Shown: one piece after another, positions 1-9,266 of the stretch
Numbering within the stretch: the first letter of the stretch is position 1
How the letters are laid out: every line of letters begins with the position of its first letter
NCBI GenBank assembly: GCA_002402465.1
Contig: DHFW01000049.1
Span: 124,001-188,000 of the forward strand
Source: Bacteroidales bacterium UBA4814
GTDB taxonomy: Bacteria > Bacteroidota > Bacteroidia > Bacteroidales > UBA7960
DNA: 64,000 bases
Direction of reading: 5' to 3'
Translations under genes and position numbers: made by a program
The notes under the pieces: generated by a model
Databases searched by the model: none
The model's input: the letters and a program-made list of their open reading frames with translations, nothing else
What the model was told of the DNA's origin: nothing

Positions 1-132
1 AGCATGGATAAAATGGCCAATGACCAGGCCCTGCGTTTGAAACTTATTGAAAAGGGAAAGGTGATCGGGCAACAATTCTCATGGGATCAGACGGCCGAAC
101 GAATGTGGGATTGCATGACGCACTGCTTTTAG
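1..132 (+). CDS. Glycosyltransferase, C-terminal fragment (partial at window edge)
   Basis: The window opens inside a reading frame that ends at the TAG at 130-132. The last 43 residues contain FSWDQTAERMWDCM, which resembles the C-terminal helix of family-4 (GT-B) glycosyltransferases, where an F-S-W-x-x-x-A/T segment closes over the donor site and the chain ends soon after. The start and catalytic domains lie outside the window, so donor and acceptor cannot be named. The next gene is in the same direction but has its own promoter about 100 bases on. The assignment rests only on this tail motif. Confidence 0.55.
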   Translation, partial: SMDKMANDQALRLKLIEKGKVIGQQFSWDQTAERMWDCMTHCF

Positions 133-203
133 CCGGGAATTCTTTTTCTGTGCTGAAAATCAGCTAATTTCATCTTTTTTTCACTACCATTTTGTTTTTT
201 CAA

Positions 204-237
204 TTTGTGAAAAGCATTCAAATTGATTGTAATTTTG
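204..237 (+). promoter_or_regulatory. Bacteroidota-type promoter for the coiled-coil lipoprotein gene
   Basis: A perfect TAnnTTTG -7 element (TAATTTTG, 230-237) follows a -33 TTTG (204-207) with a 22-base spacer. Transcription would start near 244, downstream of an in-frame ATG at 223. This supports the ATG at 277 as the true start. Confidence 0.6.
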
Positions 238-276
238 CAAAAGAAAATTACCTTATTTACCCAAAATCAGAATATT

Positions 277-1137
277 ATGAAAAATTTGATAGTGGTGCTC
301 GTTTTCGCTTTCTTTTTTGCCTCCTGTGGCCAGAACAACCAGGAAGAAGTGGAACGTTTACAGCAGGAAAATCTTGAGTTGAAGGAGCAAATCAGCACCA
401 GTGAAGGCACTTTTAATGAGTTTTTTGGGGCCCTGAACCAGATTGAAGAAAACCTTGCCCTGATCAAGGAGAAAGAAAATATTATTTCGCAGGGCACTCA
501 GAACGATCTGGAAGGCCGCACCGATAAAATGGAGCAGATCAACGAAGACATTCGCCTGATTGGAGAACTCATGGAGAAGAACCGCCAGCTGATCAACCGT
601 CTCAACCGCGATATCCGGAACTCGAACGTGAAAGTGGCCGAGTTTGAAAAAATGGTGGCCCGGCTCAATGAACAAATCCTTGAAAAAGAAGTGGAGATTG
701 AAGGGCTGCGCGAAGAGCTGGGCCGCATGAACCTTAGGGTAGATTATCTTACGGCCACGGTCGACACCCTCCAGGAAGTTGCACGCCAGCGCGGCCAGAT
801 CATTGAGGAAAAAACCTCAGAAATGAATACCGCTTATTACACCATGGGTTCGCGCCGCGAATTGCGCGACTGGGGTATTATTACCCGCGAAGGTGGTTTC
901 CTGGGCCTTGGCCGTACCAACAAGTTGCGTCCCGACTTCGACCACTCCAACTTTACCCGTATCGACATTACCCAAACCCGCGAAATTACGGTGGCTGGCC
1001 GCGATCCCTTGTTTATAACCACCCACCCCGAAGGGACTTGGGAGTATAAAGTTGAAGATGAGGTAACCTACCTGCTTATTCTTGATCCTGCTAAATTCTG
1101 GAGTGCCTCGCGCTACCTGGTCATTGAAATAGAATAG
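277..1137 (+). CDS. Coiled-coil outer-envelope lipoprotein, unknown function
   Basis: The protein has 286 residues. The first 17 form a lipoprotein signal ending in FFASC, so Cys17 is the probable lipid site. Residues about 20-190 are almost continuous heptad-rich coiled coil, rich in Glu, Gln, Lys and Arg, with few prolines. The last 95 residues are mixed beta and contain the segment GFLGLGRTNKLRPDFD. The ATG at 277 is preferred over the in-frame ATG at 223, because only it gives a proper signal peptide and lies downstream of the promoter. The gene stands alone and converges with the YfcC-type gene, with four bases between the stops. I do not recognise a named family; similar proteins are common in Bacteroidota and may link the envelope to periplasmic partners. 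Confidence 0.75.
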   Translation: MKNLIVVLVFAFFFASCGQNNQEEVERLQQENLELKEQISTSEGTFNEFFGALNQIEENLALIKEKENIISQGTQNDLEGRTDKMEQINEDIRLIGELMEKNRQLINRLNRDIRNSNVKVAEFEKMVARLNEQILEKEVEIEGLREELGRMNLRVDYLTATVDTLQEVARQRGQIIEEKTSEMNTAYYTMGSRRELRDWGIITREGGFLGLGRTNKLRPDFDHSNFTRIDITQTREITVAGRDPLFITTHPEGTWEYKVEDEVTYLLILDPAKFWSASRYLVIEIE

Positions 1138-1141
1138 CTCC

Positions 1142-2761
1142 TTAGAAGCCGTCCAGTTGCATGGTTACCGTGGGTATGAGCAACAAAAAGCCCAGTATGA
1201 TCATGGTAAGAATGAGCGGCCACACCCAACGTACCCATTTGTCGTAAGGGATGCGAGCCACCCCCAATACGGCAATGAGCACCCCTGATGTGGGAGTAAT
1301 CATATTGGTAAATCCATCGCCAAACTGAAACGCCATAACCGTGGCCTGACGCGAAATGCCAATCAAATCGCTGAAGGGCGCCATAATGGGCATGGTAATG
1401 GCGGCTTTGGCCGAACCCGATGGAATAACTATGTTGATGATGGTTTGTATCACATACATCACGCCAATGGAGGCAATGTCGCCAAAATTGCCCATGGCTT
1501 TCGACATCCCGTAAAGGATAGAGTCCACAATGCCGCCGTCCTCTAGAATAACGATGATCCCCCTGGCCAGGCCCACAATGATGGCTGCCGAGAGAATATC
1601 CTTCACCCCCTCCAGAAACTCTTTTGCAATATGGTCGGCCGAACGGTTAAAGGCCATTCCTGAGGCAATGCCCATCACCAGGAAAAGGGTGGCAATTTCC
1701 ATTATGTACCATCCATAACCCATCACACCCACAATAAGGTAAAGAATGGTGTAGCCAAGCAGTAGCAGAATAAAATAATGGACGGACTTGCGCAGCGATA
1801 AGAAACCCAGCAGGGCAAAAATAGCCGTAAGCACCGGGATGATCACCATAGTAACTTGCGAGTTTCCGATTTGAAGGCTGGTAACGGGATAAAGCACCGA
1901 AAAAACCACAAAAGCGGCCAGTATCATTAAATATACCACCCAGGCCATTCGCGGAGTGAAATATTCGATATTTTCCATATGACCGGCATCGCGGTTGCGC
2001 CAGTAGGCATCTTCCTGGTACATAATGGAGCGGGTAGGATCTTTGCGGATCTTTGCCACATAGCGCAGCACAAAAAAGATACCCACTATATTGATTACCG
2101 CCCATGAAAAAACTCTGTAGCCCAGACCCGAAAAGAGGGGAATTTCAGCAATACCCTGTGCAATACCAATGGTGAAGGGGTTTAGAATAGCGCCGGCAAA
2201 GCCCAGGTGGGCAGCAATGTACACCATGCAAACCCCGGTAATGGAGTCGTATCCCATGGAAATGGCCAGTGGTATGAGGATTATTACAAAGGCAATGGTT
2301 TCTTCACTCATGCCAAAAATGGCCCCGAACAGGCTGAACATGATCATAATGAGTACAATGATGACATTATCCACCACGTTGCGGTGCATAATGTTGCGGG
2401 TTTCGAGCATGCGGGTAAACCTCAGAAAGGCAAAGATGCCCACGTCGATGGCCCTGGTTTTGTTCATGATCCAGAAAGCGCCACCTATCATCAAAATGAA
2501 AATGATTATACCCGACTGCTTAACAAAGCCATTGAAAAGGGCCGAAAACACCTGCCAGGTTTGTGGCTGGCTGGGCTTTTCGGGCTGAAACTCGGCTGGC
2601 AGGTCTTTTTCGTAAAAGAAAACAATCTCCTTTTTTTCAAGGCCATCACGCTCCACGGTTCTTTCAATGTATTTTCCGGGGGGGATAACCCACGTGAGGA
2701 TGGCAGCAAAAATGATAATGCCAAACACAATCACGTAGGTATGGGGCACTTTCTTTAGCAT
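1142..2761 (-). CDS. YfcC-family (C4-dicarboxylate/amino-acid type) membrane carrier
   Basis: A 539-residue integral membrane protein with about 12 hydrophobic segments. It opens with MLKKVPHTYVIVFGIIIFAA followed by TWVIPPGKY, the typical start of the YfcC / C4-dicarboxylate anaerobic carrier superfamily, which also holds ArcD-like and short-chain fatty acid carriers. Two conserved half-sites are visible: GMSEETIAFVIILIPLAISM near residue 155 and IPSGSAKAAITMPIMAPFSD near 455, the latter followed by TPTSGVLIAVLGV. It follows the cyanophycinase-like gene by 12 bases on the same strand, so the two are probably co-transcribed. That suggests uptake of an amino acid or short peptide product, but the substrate cannot be read from sequence. 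Confidence 0.82.
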   Translation of the reverse strand: MLKKVPHTYVIVFGIIIFAAILTWVIPPGKYIERTVERDGLEKKEIVFFYEKDLPAEFQPEKPSQPQTWQVFSALFNGFVKQSGIIIFILMIGGAFWIMNKTRAIDVGIFAFLRFTRMLETRNIMHRNVVDNVIIVLIMIMFSLFGAIFGMSEETIAFVIILIPLAISMGYDSITGVCMVYIAAHLGFAGAILNPFTIGIAQGIAEIPLFSGLGYRVFSWAVINIVGIFFVLRYVAKIRKDPTRSIMYQEDAYWRNRDAGHMENIEYFTPRMAWVVYLMILAAFVVFSVLYPVTSLQIGNSQVTMVIIPVLTAIFALLGFLSLRKSVHYFILLLLGYTILYLIVGVMGYGWYIMEIATLFLVMGIASGMAFNRSADHIAKEFLEGVKDILSAAIIVGLARGIIVILEDGGIVDSILYGMSKAMGNFGDIASIGVMYVIQTIINIVIPSGSAKAAITMPIMAPFSDLIGISRQATVMAFQFGDGFTNMITPTSGVLIAVLGVARIPYDKWVRWVWPLILTMIILGFLLLIPTVTMQLDGF

Positions 2762-2773
2762 GGCGCTGAATAT

Positions 2774-3634
2774 TTATCTTATCCTGAATTTATCACCGGG
2801 CAGCATCACATCAACCTGCAGTGCTTCGGCTCCCAGTTTTCCTGCAAGGTTACGGGTGCTTTGGTTCGGATTTCGGTAAACGATAACCTGCGAAATGCCC
2901 ACTACCTCGGCCGAATCTCCCTTCACCAGGATGGCGGTTGACTCGTCGATGCCGATTCCGACCAGGGCCGGATGTTCGATCACAGCTGTAAGCAAACGAT
3001 TATGGCGGCTGCGCCAAACAAAATGCTGGTCGATAATGGCTGTGCTGATCAACCCCAGCCCCTGCGCCAGTTCAATATTCTCTGCCTCAATGGTGCGAAA
3101 GGTTGATTGATAGTCCGGGTATTTTAGCTCGTTTCCGGTAATCATTTTTTCGCTCATTACGGCAGCTCCAGCGCTGGTGCCGGCTATTAAGGCCCCATTC
3201 TCATAGGCATGGTGAATGGCATCCATAATGGGGGTGTCTTTCACTATTGTCATGAAACGGTTCTGATCGCCACCACTTATGTATATAAGCCGGGCGTTTC
3301 GCAAAGAGTCAACCCAGATTTCGTTGGGCTCTTCTCCTGAAGGGAAATTAAAACCGGTGACGTTTACAAGCCCTTGCTTAAGAAATTGCGCACCCGACCA
3401 GATAATGGCCGAATCAGGCTCTGAACTCGACATGGGCAAAATCACCACATACCCTTCTTTGTCAACCCCTGCCTCGACAATCATGCGCTGCACCATGGCT
3501 TCGGGGCGGCTGCCCCCTCCAATGATAAACAGGCTGCCTTTGGTAGTGGTTTCGGGCTGTTGTTCCTCTGCAGGGCCGGACTGGCAGGCAGCAAAGATAA
3601 ATAATGCTACAAATAAAAAATGAAATGCCTTCAT
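2774..3634 (-). CDS. Cyanophycinase-like serine peptidase (S51 family), lipoprotein
   Basis: The protein has 286 residues with a lipoprotein signal (LFIFAAC, Cys17). The core is an S51-type fold. GGGSRPEAMVQRM follows the first strand, SGGDQNRF lies at about 120-127, and the nucleophile elbow is GTSAGAAVMS with Ser154 as the expected catalytic residue. Known cyanophycinases cut multi-L-arginyl-poly-L-aspartate to beta-Asp-Arg dipeptides; related S51 enzymes cut Asp-X peptides. A lipid anchor implies action in the periplasm or at the surface, so the substrate would be extracellular or envelope-derived. No cyanophycin synthetase is in the window. It shares an operon with the YfcC-type carrier and lies behind the SusCD block, separated by a terminator. 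Confidence 0.85.
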   Translation of the reverse strand: MKAFHFLFVALFIFAACQSGPAEEQQPETTTKGSLFIIGGGSRPEAMVQRMIVEAGVDKEGYVVILPMSSSEPDSAIIWSGAQFLKQGLVNVTGFNFPSGEEPNEIWVDSLRNARLIYISGGDQNRFMTIVKDTPIMDAIHHAYENGALIAGTSAGAAVMSEKMITGNELKYPDYQSTFRTIEAENIELAQGLGLISTAIIDQHFVWRSRHNRLLTAVIEHPALVGIGIDESTAILVKGDSAEVVGISQVIVYRNPNQSTRNLAGKLGAEALQVDVMLPGDKFRIR

Positions 3635-3670
3635 ACCTTATTAATTTTTGGTTATGCGAAAATAAAAAAA

Positions 3671-3690
3671 AGCCAGCCCGCAAGCTGGCT
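3671..3690 (-). terminator. Intrinsic terminator of the SusC-SusD-PKD operon
   Basis: AGCCAGC (3671-3677) pairs with GCTGGCT (3684-3690) around a six-base loop. On the minus strand the stem is followed by a run of eight or more T residues. It lies between the PKD lipoprotein stop and the cyanophycinase-like start. Confidence 0.8.
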
Positions 3691-3707
3691 ATTATTCACA
3701 AAAGGTA

Positions 3708-4607
3708 TTATTCAATTTTGAAAACTTCTACTTCGTCAACAAACATGCGGTCCATGTCGGTTACGCCATAATGCCTGATAGCAATGTAAATGTTTTGCCC
3801 GGCATATTCAGAAAGGTCAACGGTTCTCTCAAGTGCGGTCCATTGCGGAGTATCTTCGGTAAAGGTTTCTTCAAAAAGCAGGCTGAAGTTTTCAAGGGCA
3901 TCGCTGCCTGCCGAAACAAAAATGCCGTAATGCTCCTTGCGATACTGGGTCTGCGTGGCAGTAACACCCACCGTGTAGCGGAAAGTGACTATGGCTCCCT
4001 GGGAGGTGGAACTCAGGTCAATTTCTGGTAAAATCAACCAATTGTCTGGGTTCAGGGCGGCGTCCTCGCTTGAGTCATAAGATTGACTTCTCATTTGTCC
4101 GAGGCCGTTTCTAACCCCAAAATACCAGTTGAATCCATCTCCGTCGTTGTCGATGGCTTGCCAGCCTTCGGGCAGCCAGTCTTCTTCATTGTCGGGAACC
4201 CCACCCATAAAATCTTCGGCGTAAACCACCTGCTTGCCAAGGGTAAGGGTTACGCTTTTCGAAAGGTTGTTGTAATAAAGCTGAGTGGGCGCCGTCACTT
4301 CAAGTTTAATGGTATATTGACCTGGAATAGTGTAAAGAACATATGGATTTTCTTCGGTTGAAGTCTCGCCATTTCCAAAATCCCAGTGATACGACTGGGC
4401 CATTATTGATTTATTGGTCAACTGAACCCCAAAGGACTCCTGCCCGGTATCTTCATCAATAAAAACCTCCACCTGGTAATCAAAATCAGCCTGAGTACTG
4501 GCCTGGGGTATGTCAAAACCCTCGTCGCTGCAGGCAAATACCATGAAAGTTAGTGCTGTCAAAACTGGCAAAGCGATTGGATTTATTTTTTTTGTTTGCA
4601 TAACCAT
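3708..4607 (-). CDS. PKD plus choice-of-anchor-J-like surface lipoprotein
   Basis: The protein has 299 residues. A lipoprotein signal ends in FMVFAC (Cys26). Residues about 40-120 form a PKD-type beta sandwich, with SYHWDFGNGETSTEENP followed by YTIPGQYTIKLEV. Residues about 130-299 look like a cleaved-adhesin / choice-of-anchor-J jelly roll: FMGGVPDNEEDWLPEGW, then DAALNPDNWLILPEIDLSS, then IYIAIRHYG near the end. It follows susD by 20 bases and is the last gene before a terminator, so it is probably the third surface lipoprotein of this SusCD system, the position often held by a SusE/F-like binding protein. A ligand-binding rather than catalytic role is inferred. Met3 at 4601 is an alternative start. 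Confidence 0.75.
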   Translation of the reverse strand: MVMQTKKINPIALPVLTALTFMVFACSDEGFDIPQASTQADFDYQVEVFIDEDTGQESFGVQLTNKSIMAQSYHWDFGNGETSTEENPYVLYTIPGQYTIKLEVTAPTQLYYNNLSKSVTLTLGKQVVYAEDFMGGVPDNEEDWLPEGWQAIDNDGDGFNWYFGVRNGLGQMRSQSYDSSEDAALNPDNWLILPEIDLSSTSQGAIVTFRYTVGVTATQTQYRKEHYGIFVSAGSDALENFSLLFEETFTEDTPQWTALERTVDLSEYAGQNIYIAIRHYGVTDMDRMFVDEVEVFKIE

Positions 4608-4627
4608 TCTTTTTTCGGTTTAATCAA

Positions 4628-5989
4628 TTAGTATCCCTCGTTTTGATACATTCCCGGATTGTCGTTAGCCAGGAGCTCATTTAGCGGAATGGGGAAAAGA
4701 GTTTGATTGGTGTTGTTTACATTTGGCAACACTTCAATTGCCCGGCCGGTGCGCACCAAATCAAACCAGCGGTGGCCCTCAAAGGCGAATTCTTTTTGGC
4801 GCTGAGATTCTACTTCAAGCAGCAAGGCCGCAATGTTGGAACTCGCGGTTGGTATGAGTCCAGCCCTTTCTCTGATCAGGTTAATATCGCTCCGTATGGT
4901 CTCAAGGTCTTGATTTGAAGTCTTCCGCAGCTCGGCTTCTGCCCGGATCAGGTACATCTCGGCCAAGCGAAGCACGTAAACATTGTCAGTGCCGGTTTCT
5001 ATGTCGTTGTATTTGTAAACATAGGGGTTGCCACTGTAATATTTCACAGAAATATCCTTGCGCACATCATTGGCCGCAAAAGAACTCAGGTAAAATTCAG
5101 TGGGAGCAAACTCGTACCGTCCGCTTAGGGAGGTGTAGAAAAAATATTGCGCCATCCGGTTCCAGTCCTGCTCGTTATAATCAATTTCGAAAATTGATTC
5201 GCGGTTGGCGGTTCCGGAGAATAGGATGCTGTAATCAGACTCCAGTTCAAGGTTCGGGTGGTTGATGACTGCGGTGGCATTGTTAATGGCTGTTTCCAGG
5301 AAAGATTCCTGGCCGGTTAGGTAGTGCTGATGCAGGGCAATCCTTGCTTTCAGTCCCTGAGCAGCAGGCTTTGAGGCCCTGCCCCTGACAATGGACGAGG
5401 GCATATGCTGAATGGCAAAGTCGAGGTCAGTATTCACCTGCTGCAGAACTATTTCTATGCTTTCCCTTGGCACATTGAGGCTTGCTTCGTCGCCCAACGA
5501 AGGACTTGTTCTGATGGGAACCGGCCCATACAAACGCATAAGATCGTAGTGGGCCAGTGCCCTGATAAAATACAACTCAGCCAGTGCAGTGTTTTTTTCG
5601 GTCTCGCTCATCGAGGCAATTTCAGGAATTTGAACGATCACGTTATTTACCCGGTTCAGCACGTTGTAAATGGCGATCCAAACCCCTTCCACCAGGCCGT
5701 TATCGGCCAGGATATTATTATTGTTTATTTCGGCGTAGCTAATGGTTACGCCCGAAAACCTAAGGTTGTCGGCCAGCAGGTCGCCGAAAACAAAATAGTC
5801 GAGGCCGTAATATGCACCGCTTTGCATGGCATCGTAGCAACCAATGATGCCTCTTTCAACCTCGGCAGCATTGGTTATGGCCTGGTCGGCAGGGATGGAA
5901 TGATTCGGATCTACGTTCAGCACATCGCATGACGCGAATGCCAGCAGTAAAAAAGCTGTTATGATGGATTGTCGTTTCATTGTTTTCAT
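4628..5989 (-). CDS. SusD/RagB-family nutrient-binding lipoprotein
   Basis: The protein has 453 residues, a usual SusD length. The signal peptide ends in LAFASC (Cys21). N-terminal TPR-like helices carry NAAEVERGIIGCYDAM and a central segment reads ELYFIRALAHYDLMRLYGPV, the most conserved SusD signature. The C-terminus has YVLRLAEMYLIRAEAELR and QRQKEFAFEGHRWFDLVRTG, both diagnostic. SusD proteins form a lid over the SusC channel and bind the imported nutrient at the cell surface. The start lies 3 bases after the susC stop, so the pair is translationally close. No glycoside hydrolase is next to this pair, which leaves the ligand open; peptides are as likely as glycans. Confidence 0.95.
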   Translation of the reverse strand: MKTMKRQSIITAFLLLAFASCDVLNVDPNHSIPADQAITNAAEVERGIIGCYDAMQSGAYYGLDYFVFGDLLADNLRFSGVTISYAEINNNNILADNGLVEGVWIAIYNVLNRVNNVIVQIPEIASMSETEKNTALAELYFIRALAHYDLMRLYGPVPIRTSPSLGDEASLNVPRESIEIVLQQVNTDLDFAIQHMPSSIVRGRASKPAAQGLKARIALHQHYLTGQESFLETAINNATAVINHPNLELESDYSILFSGTANRESIFEIDYNEQDWNRMAQYFFYTSLSGRYEFAPTEFYLSSFAANDVRKDISVKYYSGNPYVYKYNDIETGTDNVYVLRLAEMYLIRAEAELRKTSNQDLETIRSDINLIRERAGLIPTASSNIAALLLEVESQRQKEFAFEGHRWFDLVRTGRAIEVLPNVNNTNQTLFPIPLNELLANDNPGMYQNEGY

Positions 5990-5992
5990 TTT

Positions 5993-8932
5993 TTATAATC
6001 CCAGATTTAAACCAACAGAAATAGTCCTGGCCTGGGGATAGGTAAAGAAATCGGTTCCCCTAAGCAGGTTGTTGTCGCCGGTATAGTTTACTTCAGGGTC
6101 CATTCCCGAGTAGTTGGTGAAGGTGAGCAGGTTCTGAGCCGAAACATAAACCCTGGCGTTCCTCACTTTAAGGCGTTCGGCCAGTTGCTGGCTCAGGATG
6201 TATGAAAAAGTTAGGTTTTTAACCCTAAGGTAAGAGCCATCCTCCACAAAACGCGAAGAAATGCGGTTGTTGTTGTTGGGGTCGTTTTCGGTGGCCCTTG
6301 GAATATCTGTCAGGTCGCCGGGCTCGCGCCAGCGCCGCAAAATGGCCGTGCTCTGGTTGTCCGATCCCTTCATGGCTTCAATAAAAATACGGTTCCCATT
6401 AAAGATATCGTTTCCGTATGAAAACTGCAGGAACACGCTCAGCTCGAACTGACGGTAGATAATGTTGTTTGTAAATCCCCCGGTAAGTTTGGGGTTAGGA
6501 TCGCCGATCTTAACCCTGTCTTCGGCATTGATGAGCCCGTCGCCGTTCACATCGTCAAAAACAATATCGCCGGTCGAGGGGTCCACACCCAAGCTGCGGT
6601 AACCGAAGAAAATACTCATGGGTTCACCCACCATTACTATACTCGGGCTGTAGCGGTCGAGGTTATCGAGAGGCTGATCCTTATAAAGCGAAAGAATCTT
6701 ATTGCGGTTTCGGCTGATATTCAGGCGCGAGTTCCATTCAAAATCGCTGCTTTGCAAGTTGATGGTGGTTAGCGAAAGCTCAATACCGCGGTTTTCCAAC
6801 TCGCCAATATTGGTAGTAATGGAGTAATATCCCGAGGTCATCGATACCGGCCTGTCGAAAAGAAGGTCTTTGGTGCGGTTGTGGTAATAGTCAGCGGCCA
6901 GGCTTACCCGTTCGTCAAGCACGGCCAGGTCGAGACCCACGTTGATCTGCGCGGTAGTTTCCCACTTCAGGTCGGGGTTTGGAAGCTGCGAGGGAGCAAT
7001 ACCGGCACTTCCCAAATAGTTGGTTCCGCCCCGGTAGAGGTTCAGGTAGGCAAAATCGGGAATGCCGTCATTGCCGGTAAGGCCAAAACTAGCCCTCATC
7101 CTGAACTCGTCAAAAGTGCTGGAAAGCGGCTGGAAGAATGACTCTTCAGTAAGCCTCCATGCCAGCGACATGGCCGGGAAGAAGCCGTATTTGTTGTTGT
7201 CGCCAAATTTGGATGAGCCATCATACCTTCCGCTGAAGGTAACTATATAGCGGTAGTCGTAGTTGTATTTTAACTGCACGAAATAGGAGTTCATTCCGCG
7301 GTCTACTGCCCTCGCATAAGAAGAAGTAATGGTAGCGGCCTCGGCAATGTACTGGAAGAATGGTCCGGGGAAGTCCACTCCTCGGGCAAACTGGTTGCGG
7401 CGCTGAAAAATCTCGAAAGAATAGCCAGCAAGGGCCTCCACATTATGCAGGCGGTTAAAGGAATTGCTGTATCGCAGCAAGTTGTTCGACACAATGTTCA
7501 GCACGTTGTTTTGCCCGGCAATGCCAATACCGTTAGAGCGTGCGCCCTGGCGGGTTGTGGGAGGGTCGAAGCTGTGCTCGCGCAGGCTCAGGTAGTCGAA
7601 ACCCCACTTGGTGCTGAAGGTCAGATTTTTCAGGAAGCGGATATCGGCAAAGGCATTACCCAGGGTTCTGAAAGAATGGGCTTCGTTGATGGCTTCCTTG
7701 CCAATGGCCACCGGATTGGCATAAGGGCCGTCCTCGTTGTAGGTGCCATCGTCATTATAAACAGGGTAAATGGGAGGCATGGTCAGGGCGTTGGGCAAAA
7801 CCCCGTTTAGCGAGCGGTCGCCTTCCACCCGGTTGTTGAGCGAGTAGCTGGCTCCGAAGCTGGCTCCAAAGCTTACATATTCATTCATTTTGTGGTCGAG
7901 ATTCAAGCGCCCGTTCAAGCGCTGGTAATCGGTACCCAGCAAAGTGCCTTCCTGTTTGTAATAGTTACCTGAAACGAAAAACTGGGTGGATTCGCCCCCG
8001 CCACTGGCCGAAAGTTCGTAGCTGCTTATTGGGGCTACCCTGAACACCTGGTCGAGCCAGTTTACATCAACAGGGTTGTTTGGATCAGGCTGTGTGCCTT
8101 TGTAGTCATGCCATTGATAAGCATTGATCATTTCCTGCATCTTCACTACTTCCTGTAAACCTGTCGAAGCGTTGAAATTAATATTGGTGCGCTGCTTGCT
8201 GCCCCTGCGGGTAGTGATAAGAATAACGCCATTGGTTGCCCGTGCCCCATAAATGGCGGCCGCAGAAGCATCTTTCAGCACCGTGATGGACTCAATGTCG
8301 TTGGGGTTAATGTCAGACAGCGCGTTAATTCCCTGACCCGAAAAACCCACTTGCCCATAGTTTCCGGTAATCATGGGTATGCCATCAATCACATAGAGGG
8401 GCTGGTTTCCGGCGGTAATGGAGCTGTTGCCCCTGATTCTAACGGAGGTGGCCGAGCCTGGTGTACCCGAGTTCTGGCTTATCTGAACCCCGGCCGAACG
8501 ACCCTGAAGCACTCCATCGATGGTACGCAGGGGCACGTCGCGAATCTCTGCATCGCTTACTACGCCAAGTGATCCTGATACCAGGCGGCTCGACTCGGTG
8601 CCGTAACCTACCACAATTACCTCACCCAATCGGGCAATGTCTAGGTCCATTCCCACGTTGATAATGTTGCGGCCGTTGATGGGTACCTCGGTGGTTACCA
8701 TACCCACATAGCTAAACACAAGGGTGTCGCTGGCATTGGCTTCGAGGCGGTATTGGCCGTTGAGATCGGCCGTTGTACCCTGGGTGGTGTTTTTTATCAT
8801 TACCGTGACCCCGGGCAGGGAAATGTTGTTTTCCATTACCGAGGTTACGGTTCCCGTAACGGTAATCCTTTGTCCGAATACAAAGACTGGCAACAGAAAC
8901 AACAAAAACAGAAAAAGAAATCTTTGTTTCAT
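5993..8932 (-). CDS. SusC/RagA-family TonB-dependent outer-membrane transporter
   Basis: The protein has 979 residues. A signal peptide ending in VFGQ is followed by a carboxypeptidase-D-like domain (about 22-100) with LPGVTVMIKNTTQGTTADLN and FSYVGMVTTEVPI. Next come the TonB-box-like segment IVVGYGT and the plug with GRSAGVQISQNSGTPGS, then PLYVIDGIPM and SITVLKDASAAAIYGARATN, the standard SusC plug signature. The rest is a 22-strand barrel ending in SVGLNLGL. It imports a SusD-bound ligand using TonB energy; a TonB gene lies at 17102. It is the first gene of the three-gene operon. The 334-base region upstream is shared with asnS. Confidence 0.95.
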   Translation of the reverse strand: MKQRFLFLFLLFLLPVFVFGQRITVTGTVTSVMENNISLPGVTVMIKNTTQGTTADLNGQYRLEANASDTLVFSYVGMVTTEVPINGRNIINVGMDLDIARLGEVIVVGYGTESSRLVSGSLGVVSDAEIRDVPLRTIDGVLQGRSAGVQISQNSGTPGSATSVRIRGNSSITAGNQPLYVIDGIPMITGNYGQVGFSGQGINALSDINPNDIESITVLKDASAAAIYGARATNGVILITTRRGSKQRTNINFNASTGLQEVVKMQEMINAYQWHDYKGTQPDPNNPVDVNWLDQVFRVAPISSYELSASGGGESTQFFVSGNYYKQEGTLLGTDYQRLNGRLNLDHKMNEYVSFGASFGASYSLNNRVEGDRSLNGVLPNALTMPPIYPVYNDDGTYNEDGPYANPVAIGKEAINEAHSFRTLGNAFADIRFLKNLTFSTKWGFDYLSLREHSFDPPTTRQGARSNGIGIAGQNNVLNIVSNNLLRYSNSFNRLHNVEALAGYSFEIFQRRNQFARGVDFPGPFFQYIAEAATITSSYARAVDRGMNSYFVQLKYNYDYRYIVTFSGRYDGSSKFGDNNKYGFFPAMSLAWRLTEESFFQPLSSTFDEFRMRASFGLTGNDGIPDFAYLNLYRGGTNYLGSAGIAPSQLPNPDLKWETTAQINVGLDLAVLDERVSLAADYYHNRTKDLLFDRPVSMTSGYYSITTNIGELENRGIELSLTTINLQSSDFEWNSRLNISRNRNKILSLYKDQPLDNLDRYSPSIVMVGEPMSIFFGYRSLGVDPSTGDIVFDDVNGDGLINAEDRVKIGDPNPKLTGGFTNNIIYRQFELSVFLQFSYGNDIFNGNRIFIEAMKGSDNQSTAILRRWREPGDLTDIPRATENDPNNNNRISSRFVEDGSYLRVKNLTFSYILSQQLAERLKVRNARVYVSAQNLLTFTNYSGMDPEVNYTGDNNLLRGTDFFTYPQARTISVGLNLGL

Positions 8933-9266
8933 ATACGTTGGTTTTGGTTGGTTTCAATCAAAAAGAAAAAAAGGAGAAGCCTGTTTCTTAAGGCAGGCCA
9001 GCAGGTAAGGATTAGGGCCAGGGTACCGTAAAATAACAAGAAATGATAAGGAAAATTAGGGAAGATTTCATGCTTTATTAATTTTCCTCACAATATTAAT
9101 AAAAAATTTTAACAATTAACCCCGCGGCTTTTTACTTTAACGAAAAAAAATTTAGTGGTCTTGCGAAGGCAAATCAGCATTTTGCATGGGCGGTTGATAA
9201 AGCAAAATTGTGTTATTTTTGTAGGCTAAATTTGTAACCCTTTGCGGGGAAAATAATGAAAAAATA
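8933..9266 (+). other. Divergent intergenic region between susC and asnS
   Basis: A 334-base, AT-rich region with no convincing gene. It holds a plus-strand promoter for asnS (listed separately). I could not find a clean TAnnTTTG element for susC on the minus strand. No ECF-sigma/anti-sigma pair of the kind that often controls SusCD operons is adjacent. Confidence 0.6.
9214..9221 (+). promoter_or_regulatory. -7 element of the asnS promoter
   Basis: TATTTTTG matches TAnnTTTG exactly and lies 45 bases before the asnS ATG. A weak -33 candidate (GTTG, 9193-9196) sits 17 bases upstream. Confidence 0.5.

Noticed and set aside
223..276. Upstream in-frame ATG for the coiled-coil lipoprotein
   Set aside because: It lies before the predicted transcription start near 244 and hides the lipoprotein signal that starts at 277.
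2207..2758. 183-residue plus-strand frame inside the YfcC-type gene
   Set aside because: It is a shadow of a strong minus-strand gene, rich in His, Asn and Asp as antisense frames of membrane proteins often are.
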